A stretch of 64,000 bases of DNA. It comes from Chloropicon primus (lineage: Eukaryota > Chlorophyta > Chloropicophyceae > Chloropicales > Chloropicaceae). The stretch lies in assembly GCA_023205875.1 (NCBI GenBank), contig CP060755.1, forward strand, positions 1,550,001 to 1,614,000. Reading direction: 5' to 3'. The stretch's first letter is position 1; each line of letters begins with the position of its first letter. Under the pieces are notes generated by a model. It ran no database searches. It saw only the letters and a list, made by a program, of their open reading frames with translations, and was not told the origin of the DNA. Of this stretch, positions 1 through 10,245 are shown one piece after another. A program made the translations under genes and the position numbers.

Positions 1-587
1 GACAATCCCTTCTCGATGACGTCGAGCTGCTTGTCTTGCTTGACCTTCCTCACCTCGTACTCCTCCCTGAAGGCGCGGGACTGGTCCGTCTGCTCGTAAG
101 ACCGACCCTCGTACTTGCCGTCCGTAAAGTCGTCCAGGCTGATGTGAGTCAGCTCCAGGGAGCTGAGGGCGGCCTGGCTCTGCTGCATGCTAAACTTTTT
201 CATGTTCGTCCCGATTCCGTCTGGGATCGACTTTATGTCCTCGATCAGCTCTTTGATCTGAGTCTGCCGCGACAGCAGGGCCTCCCTCGTCATCCCTTTG
301 ATCCTCTTGGCCCCGAGCTTGTCTAGCCGCGGGATCTCTATCGTGAGGAGACTGTTCTTCCCGCGCCTCAGCTCGGCATGAAGAGCAGCGCATGCCGCCT
401 TGTTGGACGACATGTCCTCAATGTCGTCGGCCTTCTGCTTCAGGGCTTCAATGTCGCTCTTTATTTGGCCGCAAAGGACGCCAAAGGGGTCCTGGGAGGA
501 CTCCGCCTTTTCCCTCTTCACCTCGTCGTACTTGCCATACGTTTCCAGAATGACCTCGCACCTGCTCAAAACATCTGGGAGACTCAT
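1..587 (-). CDS. SYP71: SYP7-family syntaxin (Qc-SNARE), C-terminus beyond the window
   Basis: Reading the minus strand from the ATG at 587 gives an uninterrupted frame of 195 codons running off the left edge. It starts MSLPDVLSRCEVILETYGKY and matches the N-terminal regulatory region of plant SYP71-73: the start, the stretch IPRLDKLGAKRIKGMTREAL, the IPDG motif and the pre-SNARE segment FREEYEVRKVKQDKQLDVIE. SYP7 proteins are plant-lineage Qc-SNAREs on the ER, plasma membrane and cell plate that take part in membrane fusion. The SNARE helix and the C-terminal anchor lie outside the window and could not be checked. The gene is divergent from the CX9C gene at 1120. Family assignment is by recalled similarity; the exact SYP7 member is uncertain. 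Confidence 0.85.
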   Translation of the reverse strand, partial: MSLPDVLSRCEVILETYGKYDEVKREKAESSQDPFGVLCGQIKSDIEALKQKADDIEDMSSNKAACAALHAELRRGKNSLLTIEIPRLDKLGAKRIKGMTREALLSRQTQIKELIEDIKSIPDGIGTNMKKFSMQQSQAALSSLELTHISLDDFTDGKYEGRSYEQTDQSRAFREEYEVRKVKQDKQLDVIEKGL

Positions 588-1119
588 CTTGCCCCCACCC
601 CTCTCTCTCGCTCAACCAGACGCGAGGAAACCGCTCCTTCCCTCCTTACTCGAGTGGCGTGGTGTTTCAGGGACGAGTTCTCCCTTTCGGCCACCACCGC
701 GTTTGCTTCCCAAGGCTTCGCTCCCCTCGGTCTCCCCGGACTCTCCTGACGCTCCTCAGAGCACTATGCAGAGTCCCAGACCCGACCGTCCCCCACCTCC
801 TTCCTCCAACCGCACGCCTTTGCGCTCGTCCGTCCAGTCGTCCCTCTCGTCCCCCACCGAGCGAGTTGTTCCTCGTCGCACCGAAACGGGAGAGGAGCCT
901 CAGCGAAACCTCGGTTGGCCTGCGGAGGTGTTCTCAGCGCACGAGGACCCTCCACTTTCCCTTCCCGTGCCGTCTGGTGCTTCCTCTTCCTTCGTCTCCG
1001 CCTCGCCTTGGGTCCGCCTTGGCGTTGTTGGTCGTCGTACACAACCTGCGGAGGAGGAGAGCAGCGCAGCGCTGCAGGTCGAGAAGGGAGAGGTTTGGCG
1101 ATCGGAGGAGGGGGGGGGG
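588..1119. other. Intergenic divergent promoter region
   Basis: This 532-bp stretch lies between the start codons of the SYP7 syntaxin and the CX9C protein, transcribed in opposite directions. It is C/T-rich on the plus strand in its left part and purine-rich near 1100-1118, just before the downstream start. Open frames cross it on both strands, but none shows a recognisable domain, so I read it as two 5' UTRs and a shared promoter. Confidence 0.5.
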
Positions 1120-1719
1120 ATGGTGGTGAAGCACGAGGCTCTGGACGAGCTAGAGATCGTGGATGTCTTCCAGAACTATTGTATAGGTAAGCGGAGGACT
1201 TGGGGATGCTTGTAGATGATCATGATGATGATCATGATGAGGCTAGAGAGAGACAGACGGACGGGTTGTGTACGAAAGAGGAGAGGTACCCTTCCCGTCT
1301 AGTTGCGGTTCGTGTGTTTCCTGAAACGTGAGTGACTCTCTCTCTCTCTCTCTGTCTGTCTAAAACCAAACCCCTGAAACAACCTACCAGATTTTGTTCG
1401 AGCTAGGCGAGAGTGCTGGAGGAACGCCAAGGAAGGGAAAGGGACGGGGGAGTGCATCAAAGAGGAGCTGGCAGAGAAGCGGTGCCTCGCGACCCACTTC
1501 TGCCCTTCTCAAGCGAGGCGCTTCTACGAGCTCCGCGAGGGGGAATGCGCAAAATGGGCGCAGCGGTTCGCTTTCGGCCCTTCACAGGAGAGCGACTCCG
1601 TCTGTAGCAATCGGGCCAAGCAAAAGGTGTGCCGAGCTGTTGTCATGGAGCTCTCCAAGTGCCTATCGAAGTATAGGAAATACAATCCTGAGTACATAAA
1701 ACACAAGGACGACTTCTAA
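1120..1719 (+). CDS. Twin-CX9C (CHCH-type) mitochondrial intermembrane-space protein
   Basis: Two exons, 1120-1186 and 1391-1719, join across a GT-AG intron (donor GTAAGC, acceptor CCTACCAG) to give 131 aa. The spliced product has several cysteine pairs spaced by nine residues: CIDFVRARREC, CIKEELAEKRC and, near the C-terminus, CRAVVMELSKC. CX9C pairs typify small proteins imported through Mia40 into the mitochondrial intermembrane space, many of them respiratory-chain assembly factors. The first pair exists only after splicing, because its first Cys is in exon 1, which supports the gene model. No targeting peptide is seen, as usual for Mia40 substrates. It faces the Aladin gene tail to tail across 137 bp. 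I cannot name the exact family member. Confidence 0.75.
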
Positions 1720-1856
1720 CCGCAGTTCGGAATGGCATTGGGGAGGGGAGAGAGGAGCTTCAGAAGCGGTCTCTTTGTTACAGGGGAGCGGACACGATGT
1801 GAAGTCCCTCTCTCGATATAATAGTTATATGATGTATACTTTTCATTCTTCCTTGA

Positions 1857-3542
1857 TCAGTCGAGTTCCACAAGAGCCTGAAGGGTAGCGCTCACGACAG
1901 GTACCAGCCTAATGGAATAAATCGCCACCGTCGGAACCTTCGAGTCAGACACCGTCATGGTCGCCGCCAGCTTTGATTCCTTTGCGTTCCAAGACAGAAG
2001 GCCTGGCCCAGACATGCTCCTGCCGAAGAGTTTGTCCGATCCGATGATCTTGCTCGAGGGAAACAGCTTCGTGTTTGCCTTTTCGTTCCCCTCGCCCTCG
2101 GATCCCCCAGATTTGCTGTTGACGACGAGGTTGTCGTTCACCGCGTCCCAACACATCGAAGTGATCGGACGCTTGCTAACTAGGCTGGGGTCCATGACCC
2201 CGCTCACTCCGGGCAGGGAGAGCTGCATGAGGTGAATGTTTAGTGACGGCGCACTTTGGGATAGCCTGATCTGCTGCAGGGTTTCCAGACCCTCGAAACT
2301 CGCGAGCACAACGTTGTGGTCCGTGATCCACACGGCGTCCTTCATTCTGTGCTTGAAGGACCATTGCTGGAAGGTCCAGTTGTGGGTCTCCCAGATGAAG
2401 AAGGACCCGGACTCCGTCGCCACGAGGAGGTAATCCCCGCAGGGAGACCACTTGAGAAAGTGAGCCACTCCTTTATTCAACCCAGAGGAGAGTTTCGTGT
2501 TCACTGCAAGGGAGACGTCCCAAACTAGAAGCGGGGCGGAGGGCTTGTTGACCGATACGACCAGTAGCCTCCCGCAGGGGCTCCAAGACATTGACCTGAC
2601 TTGGCCGTGGCACTGAAGGAAGATCATCTCCGTCGAGGAGTCCAGGTAACCCAGCGGGTGCCTTGTCCTGGAGTTCTGCTGCATGTCCGTCTTGATGTGC
2701 CAAAGGCAGACCCCTCTGTTGCAGCCCACCGCGAGGCACCTCCCGCCTGCTGGCCTCCAGCTCACCTCGGTCGCCTTGTACTGGATGTCGCTCGTGAGGA
2801 CCGCGGTCTCCGCCAGGCTTCCCGCTCGAGAAATCTCAACGTCCTTGAAGCCGTCGGCTTTCTGCTTCCTTCGGTCGCTCACGGCGGAGAGAGGGCCAGC
2901 CGCCTCCAGGCCGAGAGAGAAGGTCGATTGCGTCGACGCTTCGACCAAGCCCGCCATGGCCCTCAGCCCCTTCTCGCTCTCTTGCCTGATCTCAAGAGCC
3001 ACGCTCGCCTTCGCCTTGGGGTCTCCGCCAACCCCAGTCGCCGCGCAGAGCAACCCCCGAAAGGATTTGTAGGACGTGGGCCTGTGCAGAGAGACCACCG
3101 CGTAAATCCCGCTCCCGTCGAGGGACGTCCCCACAATCGCCTGGGCGCAGTCCTCCGGCCGGACCAGCTTGGCGCGCAGGGCCTGCAGCCAGACCGAGAG
3201 CTGCTGGTCCCTCTGCTTCGCGTTCTCTTTCTGCCAATCAGACTTCAGCCGGAAGACCCAATGCCTCCCGTACGACTCGCCGTATATCCGCACCTGGTCG
3301 GCCTCGTCCAGGAGAGCTATCTCGCCGTGCTCGCTGTGCACGGCGGCCCCCCTTATCCCCGCTCCACCCTCGCCGCGCTCGGATCTCTTCCTCTTCGTCG
3401 TCGTCGTCGTCGTCGTCGTGTCTCCCCCTCCCCCGTCTTCCCTCCCCTTGATCGACAAGTACAGACCTCCCTCGTGGCTCGGATCGAGGTCCCTCTCGCT
3501 CTCCCCCACCGGTATCGTCACGCACCCCATCTCCTTCCCCAT
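1857..3542 (-). CDS. AAAS: Nucleoporin Aladin (WD40 repeat)
   Basis: Single exon, 561 aa. WD40-type segments run from about residue 60 to 540, including WRPAGGRCLAVGCNRGVCLW, SMSWSPCGRLLVVSV and FLKWSPCGDYLLVATESG, in the order seen in animal and plant Aladin. Aladin sits at the nuclear pore complex, anchored through the integral protein NDC1, and in animals also helps spindle assembly. The length is close to that of human Aladin (546 aa). An odd feature is a run of eight Thr at residues 42-49, encoded by a trinucleotide repeat (plus strand 3393-3420), followed by KRKR. The start is divergent from the PH-protein gene, 384 bp away. Confidence 0.85.
   Translation of the reverse strand: MGKEMGCVTIPVGESERDLDPSHEGGLYLSIKGREDGGGGDTTTTTTTTKRKRSERGEGGAGIRGAAVHSEHGEIALLDEADQVRIYGESYGRHWVFRLKSDWQKENAKQRDQQLSVWLQALRAKLVRPEDCAQAIVGTSLDGSGIYAVVSLHRPTSYKSFRGLLCAATGVGGDPKAKASVALEIRQESEKGLRAMAGLVEASTQSTFSLGLEAAGPLSAVSDRRKQKADGFKDVEISRAGSLAETAVLTSDIQYKATEVSWRPAGGRCLAVGCNRGVCLWHIKTDMQQNSRTRHPLGYLDSSTEMIFLQCHGQVRSMSWSPCGRLLVVSVNKPSAPLLVWDVSLAVNTKLSSGLNKGVAHFLKWSPCGDYLLVATESGSFFIWETHNWTFQQWSFKHRMKDAVWITDHNVVLASFEGLETLQQIRLSQSAPSLNIHLMQLSLPGVSGVMDPSLVSKRPITSMCWDAVNDNLVVNSKSGGSEGEGNEKANTKLFPSSKIIGSDKLFGRSMSGPGLLSWNAKESKLAATMTVSDSKVPTVAIYSIRLVPVVSATLQALVELD
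3393..3421. repeat. Trinucleotide microsatellite coding poly-Thr
   Basis: A (GTC)n run of about eight units on the plus strand, read as poly-Thr (residues 42-49) in Aladin on the minus strand. It lies in the poorly conserved N-terminal part, outside the WD40 repeats. Confidence 0.9.
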
Positions 3543-3926
3543 CCTCGGCTCTCCCGTCCTTCCTCAAACAAGTTCCGTCTTGTCCCGTCCCCCAACGACC
3601 GCACCAAAACCAAAAAAACCTCCCCCCCTCTCCTCTCCTCTCCTCTTTTTTCGGATCCGAGATCTTTGACTGACTTTGGCCTTGGCCCAAAACAGCAAGT
3701 TCGTAAGGAGGGACGGAGTGTTGGGGGACGGATACGGACAAGACGGAGACGGAGACGAGACGAGACGAGACGCTCAAGGAGAGAGAGCACCTTGCTGAAG
3801 AGCGGGAAAGAACCGAGGAGGAACAAGTTTGCCTTGCGAGACGAGGACGACGACACGCTTGGGGTCCCCAACCAATTTTTGTGGTGACTTCCGGAAGAGA
3901 CTGCCATACAGTAAAGATTCTTCACC
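3543..3926. other. Intergenic divergent promoter, Aladin / PH protein
   Basis: 384 bp between two outward-facing start codons. It contains a C/T-rich tract (3600-3655) and short GAGAC repeats (3735-3775). I see no credible gene on either strand and treat it as a bidirectional promoter with both 5' UTRs. Confidence 0.5.
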
Positions 3927-5350
3927 ATGTCGCTGATGATGGACGATAACCTCGCCGGCTCCGGCAACACCATCACGGAGGTGGCTAGCGTAAGTGCCCG
4001 AGATCTCGTTCGGCTTGGCTCTCGCTCGAGGAGCGCGCCCAGAGAGACTTGCTGTGCTGGTGTACGTGTGTATCTGTGTGTTCTCTGACGAATTCATGAA
4101 TTCCTTCCCTGCTCGGTCGCTTTTCGACCTGGCTTTTCTGCTTCTCCTTCGGGTTTGCCGGCGCGCAGGGGGAAATTGCGATGGAAGGCTGGCTGCGAAA
4201 GCGCGGAGCCCAAGTCAAGAACATCAAGAAGAGATACTTTATGTGCACAAGGGTGAGTCGCGTTGCCTTTTGCTCTCCCTCCCCTCCCTCCTTCCCCAAT
4301 CCTGCTGGCCCGCGCAACGCCTCCGTCTTGGTCTTGGTCTGACACCACCGCATCTGCTGTTGGTTCTTCTCCGTCCCGCAGGGTCAGCTGGGATACTACC
4401 ACGTGGAACATGAGTCGGCGCAGGACGGCGAAGTGAGGCTCGGGAAGAAAGGCTTCGTGGACCTCCAAAACGCGATATTGACGTACACGAGGCAGACCTT
4501 CCTTCACCTGAATAAGAGTCAGTACGAGGACGTGAAGCTCAAGGGCGTCGGGGAGTCGAAGAAGGTGACCAAGATGTTAGCAAAGTTTGGCTTGAGCTCC
4601 ACCGAGACCAAGGACACGCAGTGGGGATTCGTGGTGAGAGCGCAGGGGAAGGCCCTCACCATCTACGCAGAGTCGGAGGACGAGATGAAGAAGTGGATGA
4701 ACGCGATCGGGCGATGCCTGGTGCACTCCGTGCCGGCGGACAGCAACTACCCCAAGGTCGAGAAGGCCGGCTGGCTCGTCAAGTTCTTCCCGGGAGACAT
4801 GGAGAAGAAGATCCGCTTCGTGGAGCTCGCGCAGGGCAACCTGAGGTACTTCGAGGACGCCAGCGACGAGAACACCAAGGTGTACCTGAGCCTGACCAAC
4901 TGCAGGATCGGCGAGGTTCACGAGGTGGAGAACACGTTCTTCATCGCCGCCAAGGAGGAGAACCAGGTCTGGCACTTCACCGCGGAGACCGAGAGCGAGT
5001 GCTCGGACTGGATCACGCAGCTCCACAAGAACGTCCACATCACCTCCGCGGACTTGGAGAACATAGTGCACGAGGGCTGGATCGTCAAGGAGGGGAGGAT
5101 GAAGTCCACCCTGACCCGACGCTACTTCACGCTCACCAAGGGCCTCCTGTGCTACTACGAGAGCGAGGCCCTCTCCAAGCGCCTCGGCTCCTTCGACCTC
5201 GTCCCCGGGACCTGCATCAACATGGAGAACAGCGCGGACGGCCACCAGATCAACCTCGTGCACGAGAAGGACGGCCTCAAGCTCACCCTCCCCACGGAGG
5301 CCAAGATGAACGAGTGGGCGGACAAGATCAAGGAGAACCTCGTGACGTGA
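3927..5350 (+). CDS. Triple PH-domain protein
   Basis: Three exons, 3927-3989, 4169-4252 and 4382-5350, all in phase 0, give 371 aa. The product is almost entirely three pleckstrin-homology domains: residues about 24-140 (EGWLRKRGAQVKNIKKRYF), 150-250 (KAGWLVKFFPG to CSDWITQLHKN) and 260-365 (HEGWIVKEGRMKSTLTRRYF to MNEWADKIKENL). Each begins with the GW(L/I) strand and ends in the Trp-containing C-terminal helix typical of the fold. PH domains bind phosphoinositides or proteins at membranes. There is no catalytic domain and no membrane segment, so an adaptor role is an inference. Exon 2 supplies the first strands of PH1, which confirms the splicing. I do not recognise a named orthologue. Confidence 0.85.
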
Positions 5351-5755
5351 ACTTGAGGATGGAGAGGAGAAGGACAAATAAGTAAAAAAAGAGGAGAAGA
5401 CAAACAATTTACAAGCAGACAAAAAAAGCTTTTTCTGGCCAGACTCCTTCCGTTACTCGTGTCCAAGTCCAGCAGGCACTTTTTTCCTTCCTCGCTCGCT
5501 CCTCTCCTCGGGCTTTTTCCCCTCGAAAAACGTTTTTCTCCCTCCATTGTGTGATTTCTACTCTAGGCTGTGGATAAGTCGATCTTGTCCGCCCAATCGA
5601 GCCAGATTTGCTCTCGGCCACTCCTTCGGGATCGAGAGAGAGTTCGGCAGGCAGAAAGGAGAGGTCGGTCGACGACGACGAGGACGACGACGAGGACGAC
5701 GACGAGGACGACTTTGCAGTAAGTTGACTTGACTTGACTTGAGAGAAGAGAAACG
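5351..5755. other. Intergenic region with 12-bp tandem repeat, upstream of transketolase
   Basis: 405 bp between two plus-strand genes, holding the 3' UTR of the PH gene and the transketolase promoter and leader. At 5671-5712 there are three and a half copies of GACGACGACGAG, followed at 5724-5740 by three TTGAC-like repeats. I see no gene here. Confidence 0.55.
5671..5712. repeat. Tandem repeat, unit GACGACGACGAG
   Basis: About 3.5 perfect copies of a 12-bp unit, ending 44 bp before the transketolase start codon and so probably inside its 5' UTR. Confidence 0.9.
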
Positions 5756-7960
5756 ATGGAGGCGACGAGAGCGAATGGGTGCTTGAGGACGGCGGGGGGA
5801 GCGAGGCTCGGGCTGAGGCCCAGCCAGGCGAGGAGGGCCGGCCTCGCGGCGAGGGTCCAGGCGAGGAGGACGCCTTTGGTGAGCCAGAGGGCGAGCGGGG
5901 TGGCTGCCCGGAGCAGCAGCGGGAAGGTGGTGAACGCGGCCGTGGCCGCCGCGCCGCCCGCGGTGTCCGAGGAGGTCATCGAGAAGTGCATCAACGCGAT
6001 CCGCTTCCTCGCGATCGACGGTGTGGAGGCCGCCAACTCGGGCCACCCTGGCCTGCCCATGGGCTGCGCCCCCATGTCGTACGTCCTTTGGAACGAGACG
6101 ATGAAGCACAACCCCAGCAACCCCAAGTGGATCAACAGGGACCGCTTCATCCTCTCCGCTGGCCACGGCTCCATGCTCGTGTACTCCCTCCTCCACTTGA
6201 CCGGGTACAACCTGCCCATCGAGGAGCTCCAGAGCTTCAGGCAGTGGGGAAGCAAGTGCGCCGGGCACCCCGAGAACTTCGTCACGGAGGGCGTCGAGGT
6301 GACCACTGGGCCCCTCGGAGCGGGCATCTGCAACGCCGTCGGCTTCGCCATGATGGAGAAGCACTTGGCCGCCAAGTTCAACAAGCCGGACTGCGAGCTG
6401 ATCGACAACTACACGTACTGCATCATGGGAGACGGCTGCAACATGGAGGGCATGTCCAACGAGGCCTGCTCCCTCGCCGGCCACTGGGGCCTCGGAAAGC
6501 TCATCGCTTTCTACGACGACAACTCCATCTCCATCGACGGGCACACCGACATCTCCTTCACCGAGGACGTGTCCGCGAGGTACGAGGCTTTGGGCTGGCA
6601 CGTGCTCCACGTCGAGAACGGCAACACCGACACCGACGCCATCAGGAAGGCCATCGCCGAGGCCAAGGCCGTTACCGACAAGCCGACCTTGATCAAGGTC
6701 ACCACGATCATCGGGTACGGGTCCCCGAACAAGGCCGACTCTCACGACGTCCACGGAGCCGCCCTCGGAGCGGACGAGGTCGCCGCCACCAGGGAGAACC
6801 TCAAGTGGGACTTGCCACCATTCGAGGTCCCCGAGGAGGTCTACGCCGCCATGAAGAACTCTAGCATCGAGAGGGGAGCCGCCGCCGAGGCCGAGTGGAA
6901 CGCCACCCTCGCCGCCTACACCGCCAAGTACCCAGAGGAGGCCGCCGAGTTCAAGAAGTTCTACATGGACGGAGAGGTCCCAGCCAACTGGTCCGATGTC
7001 CTCCCAACCTTCACCCCGGAGGACAGCGGTGTCGCCACCAGAATCCACTCCCAGACCATGCTGAACGCCGTCGCGTCCGCCTTCCCAACTTTCATGGGAG
7101 GATCTGCCGACTTGGCTCCTTCGAACATGACCTTGATGAAGGCCTTCGGAGACTTCCAGAAGGACACCCCAGCGGAGAGGAACGTTCGCTTCGGAGTCCG
7201 TGAGCACGGAATGGGATCCATTGCCAACGGGATGGCCTTGTACGGTGCCAACATCATCCCATACTGCGCCACCTTCTTCATCTTCACCGACTACATGCGC
7301 GCCGCCATGCGTTTGGCTGCCCTCTCCGAGATCGGTACCATCTTTGTCATGACCCACGATTCCATCGGATTGGGTGAGGACGGACCTACCCACCAGCCTA
7401 TTGAGCACTTGGCCAGCTTCAGGGCCATGCCAAACATCTACACTTTCCGCCCATGCGACGGAAACGAGACCGCGGGAGCCTACAAGATTGCCGTCGAGAG
7501 CAGAAAGACCCCATCCATCATGGTTTGCTCCAGGCAGGGACTGCCAAACCTCGAGGCGTCCAGCATCGACAACGTGGCCAAGGGAGCCTACACTGTCTAC
7601 GAGACCAGCTCCAGCCCAGATGTCATCGTCATCGGAACCGGAAGCGAAGTCGCTATCGCTATGGAGGGTGCTAAGAAGGTGGAGGCCGAGGGCAAGAGCG
7701 TCCGTGTGATCTCCATGCCATGCTGGGAGATCTTTGAGGCACAGAGCGACTCCTACAAGGAGTCTATCTTGCCATCTTCTGTGACTGCCCGTGTTAGCAT
7801 TGAGGCCGGAAGCACATTCGGATGGGAGAAATTCGTTGGATCGAAGGGTAAGTCCATTGGTGTTGACACCTTCGGTGCCAGCGCCCCAGGACCTCTTTTG
7901 TACGAAAAGTTTGGAATCACCAGCGATGCAGTTGCCGCTGCTTGCAAGGAAGTTATGTAG
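5756..7960 (+). CDS. TKL1: Transketolase, plastid-targeted
   Basis: Single exon, 734 aa. Residues 1 to about 65 are rich in Ala, Arg and Ser and look like a plastid transit peptide. The mature enzyme starts near [20 protein letters not shown] and shows the hallmarks of transketolase: [10 protein letters not shown], the thiamine-diphosphate motif MGDGCNMEG (about residue 224), [15 protein letters not shown], the pyrimidine domain with [12 protein letters not shown], and the C-terminal domain ([14 protein letters not shown]). It moves two-carbon ketol units between sugar phosphates in the Calvin and pentose phosphate pathways. Codon use shifts along the gene: C-ending codons dominate the first half, while CCA, GGA, GGT, GTT and ATT become common from about base 6950. 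It converges with the kinesin gene, 69 bp apart. Confidence 0.95.
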   Translation: MEATRANGCLRTAGGARLGLRPSQARRAGLAARVQARRTPLVSQRASGVAARSSSGKVVNAAVAAAPPAVSEEVIEKCINAIRFLAIDGVEAANSGHPGLPMGCAPMSYVLWNETMKHNPSNPKWINRDRFILSAGHGSMLVYSLLHLTGYNLPIEELQSFRQWGSKCAGHPENFVTEGVEVTTGPLGAGICNAVGFAMMEKHLAAKFNKPDCELIDNYTYCIMGDGCNMEGMSNEACSLAGHWGLGKLIAFYDDNSISIDGHTDISFTEDVSARYEALGWHVLHVENGNTDTDAIRKAIAEAKAVTDKPTLIKVTTIIGYGSPNKADSHDVHGAALGADEVAATRENLKWDLPPFEVPEEVYAAMKNSSIERGAAAEAEWNATLAAYTAKYPEEAAEFKKFYMDGEVPANWSDVLPTFTPEDSGVATRIHSQTMLNAVASAFPTFMGGSADLAPSNMTLMKAFGDFQKDTPAERNVRFGVREHGMGSIANGMALYGANIIPYCATFFIFTDYMRAAMRLAALSEIGTIFVMTHDSIGLGEDGPTHQPIEHLASFRAMPNIYTFRPCDGNETAGAYKIAVESRKTPSIMVCSRQGLPNLEASSIDNVAKGAYTVYETSSSPDVIVIGTGSEVAIAMEGAKKVEAEGKSVRVISMPCWEIFEAQSDSYKESILPSSVTARVSIEAGSTFGWEKFVGSKGKSIGVDTFGASAPGPLLYEKFGITSDAVAAACKEVM

Positions 7961-8029
7961 ACACCACTGAACGTTAAACATAAAGTAAGGAAGCACAGTT
8001 TATACCCTTTTTCTCGAGGTGCCTTTTTT

Positions 8030-9946
8030 TTACCGGGTGTTCCCTTCCATGAGTGCACTCCGCTCGGCTAGAAGCTCGCTGAGCTGCTCCACGGGATCCA
8101 TCCCGTTGGCTTCGACATTCGCTGGACGTGCACTCTCGTCGTCCTCTTCTTCATACGATCCCGCGTCAAGTATGTTCCCCGTGGTAGTAACTCTCATGGA
8201 AGTCCCCAGGCTGTCCATGACGTTGTTTGACGAGCCCCCGACGCTGAACATGCTTCTCAGCTGCTCGACCGTCAGCATCCCCTTCTTCTGGGAGGATCTC
8301 CCAACCTTCCCGTGGCTGGTCTGCTTTTTCATCCTCCTTGTGCCCCCCTGGTGCCTCTTGTGGCTTGTCGAGCCAAACTCAAGCCTCTGTATCGTCTCTC
8401 TCATCGCCTCGTTCTCCCTTCGAAGCTCGAAAAGCTCCATGAGGATTGCGGTCTCGACTGTGTGCAAATCCTTCTTGGACGAGGAAGCCTCTGCTCCCCC
8501 CTCTCCGTCCTCCATGGTCACAATGGCCTGGATGAACCGGAGCTGCTCTCTCAAATCCGCGTTTTCGACCATCAGAGCTTCGTTGACGTTCTGAGTCTCG
8601 ACTGCCATTTCCTCGTAGTCCGTGGCGCTGCTGCTTGGAACGGATGCCGCCGCAGGTGTGCTGGCCACAACGGGTTGCTGAGGAAGCGCGTTAGCACTGT
8701 GTCCTGCGGTCACTGCAGCCGGGACCAAGCCTGATTTGTACCTCACCAACTCGGCTTCAAGGACTTTTACCCTCTGCTTCAGTTCCCTGATCAGCTTTGT
8801 CTTCGGGTCCTCCCTGACAGTCATCTGATTCACGATGCTGCTTGCCCGGCTCGCGTACTCCAGAGTGCACAGGTTCTCCTCGTAAAAAGTATCGCTGGGG
8901 GTCAAGCAAGCCACCATTGTTGTGAATGCGTTGCCCCCCAGGGAGTTCTTGAGTAAGCTCGTCAGTGTGGAATCCCTGAACGGAATGTGGACATGGCGCC
9001 TCTTGCTGGCCAGGTTCGTGATCACCTTTCTCAGGGCAAACAATGACTGATTGATGAAGACGCTCTCACGGAGCAGTTCCTTCTTGGAGTTCGAGCCGGT
9101 GTGCCCGACCCGCTCCGAACCTGCCAGATCCACGAGCATCAGCGACGACTTGATTCGATCTCCTGGTGCCGCTTCACTTGGCATATCGACGTTGACCATG
9201 AAGATGGAGTGCGAACGACTCGACTGCATGTTCAGCCTGTGAGATGCTATTTTCCTGTTGCCCACTCCCCTTGCAAATCGATGAAGCATGTCATCTGGAG
9301 TCTCGCAGTCAAAGACGGACATGTTCTCAAGATAAAACTCCTTCTCCTTGCACCAGCGGAGCTTCAAGCGGCTGCTGAGTGCAGGCTTCCTGCTGCTGGA
9401 GGGCCTGTTGTTCCTGGCCGACCTGAGCCGGCCCATGTCAGCCTGCAGCAGGTCGTACGACTGCTCCATGTAAATTTGGACGAACGAGCAGCTGAACTTC
9501 ACCTCATCTCCGTGTTTCTTCTTCGCACGATCGAATAGCTCGTGGATAATCCTCGGGATGACTCCCACGTCGCTGCTCTTGGACGGTCCTTCGCCGGCAC
9601 CCTCCTTCCTCTTCTGGATGTCCTGCTTGCCTTCCATTGTGAAGGTCTTTCCCGTTCCCGTCTGGCCATAAGCGAAGACGGTGGAGTTGAACCCTTTGAC
9701 AACGGCTTCCACGGTGCGCGAGAACTCGCCCTTCTCGTACACAAGCTCTTGCGTGCTTGCCCCATCGAAAACGTTGTCAAAAGTAAACTCTTTCGTGTTC
9801 CCTTGGCGCGTGTTCAAACGAATCAGACCAGACTCCTTTTCCAGGTATATGCTATCCGTCGAGTGACTTCGCTCGTGCTCCAGGATAGGTCTGCACCTCA
9901 CCAACACCTTGATCTGCTTCGCATCACTCGTACTGCTTGAAGCCAT
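8030..9946 (-). CDS. N-terminal motor kinesin, subfamily unresolved
   Basis: Single exon; from the ATG at 9946 it encodes 638 aa. The kinesin motor fills residues about 10-400: P-loop GQTGTGKT (94-101), switch I NMQSSRSHS, switch II DLAGSERVGHTG, and IPFRDSTLTSLLKNSLGG. It uses ATP to move along microtubules. A neck or stalk of coiled coil follows (REDPKTKLIRELKQRVKVLE, later ENADLREQLRFIQ), then a basic Ser-rich tail. A loop after the P-loop is enlarged with charged and Gly-rich residues. The frame is open 43 codons further to an ATG at 10075, but the motor begins at once after Met 9946, so I prefer the shorter form. I could not assign a kinesin family with confidence. Confidence 0.88.
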   Translation of the reverse strand: MASSSTSDAKQIKVLVRCRPILEHERSHSTDSIYLEKESGLIRLNTRQGNTKEFTFDNVFDGASTQELVYEKGEFSRTVEAVVKGFNSTVFAYGQTGTGKTFTMEGKQDIQKRKEGAGEGPSKSSDVGVIPRIIHELFDRAKKKHGDEVKFSCSFVQIYMEQSYDLLQADMGRLRSARNNRPSSSRKPALSSRLKLRWCKEKEFYLENMSVFDCETPDDMLHRFARGVGNRKIASHRLNMQSSRSHSIFMVNVDMPSEAAPGDRIKSSLMLVDLAGSERVGHTGSNSKKELLRESVFINQSLFALRKVITNLASKRRHVHIPFRDSTLTSLLKNSLGGNAFTTMVACLTPSDTFYEENLCTLEYASRASSIVNQMTVREDPKTKLIRELKQRVKVLEAELVRYKSGLVPAAVTAGHSANALPQQPVVASTPAAASVPSSSATDYEEMAVETQNVNEALMVENADLREQLRFIQAIVTMEDGEGGAEASSSKKDLHTVETAILMELFELRRENEAMRETIQRLEFGSTSHKRHQGGTRRMKKQTSHGKVGRSSQKKGMLTVEQLRSMFSVGGSSNNVMDSLGTSMRVTTTGNILDAGSYEEEDDESARPANVEANGMDPVEQLSELLAERSALMEGNTR

Positions 9947-10245
9947 GGTGTCGTTGATCCGCGCTCGCACGCACCAACGAGCGAGTGAGATGGGTCGAGA
10001 CCCGGCGCAGGCGACTGGGTCGTGCTCCGGAGGACTGCTTTTACCTTCCTTTGCCCTGCCTTCCCATGAACTCACGAGGTCTCATCGCGTCGTACAGCGA
10101 GATCTTTGGAATGCCAGAGAGTTCGAACAACGATGCCGCGAAAATTGCAGGGGATGATAGGGGTGAAGATTAGATGGTTGAAGGAAGGGGAAAAATGGAT
10201 GAACTTTACAAAAAGGTTGTCATGCACTTGTCTTCGCCACCATCT

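Noticed and set aside
5558-7996. 812-codon open frame on the minus strand
   Set aside because: Fully antisense to transketolase. It translates to Gly/Val/Leu/Arg-rich sequence without domains, a side effect of GC-rich codon use.
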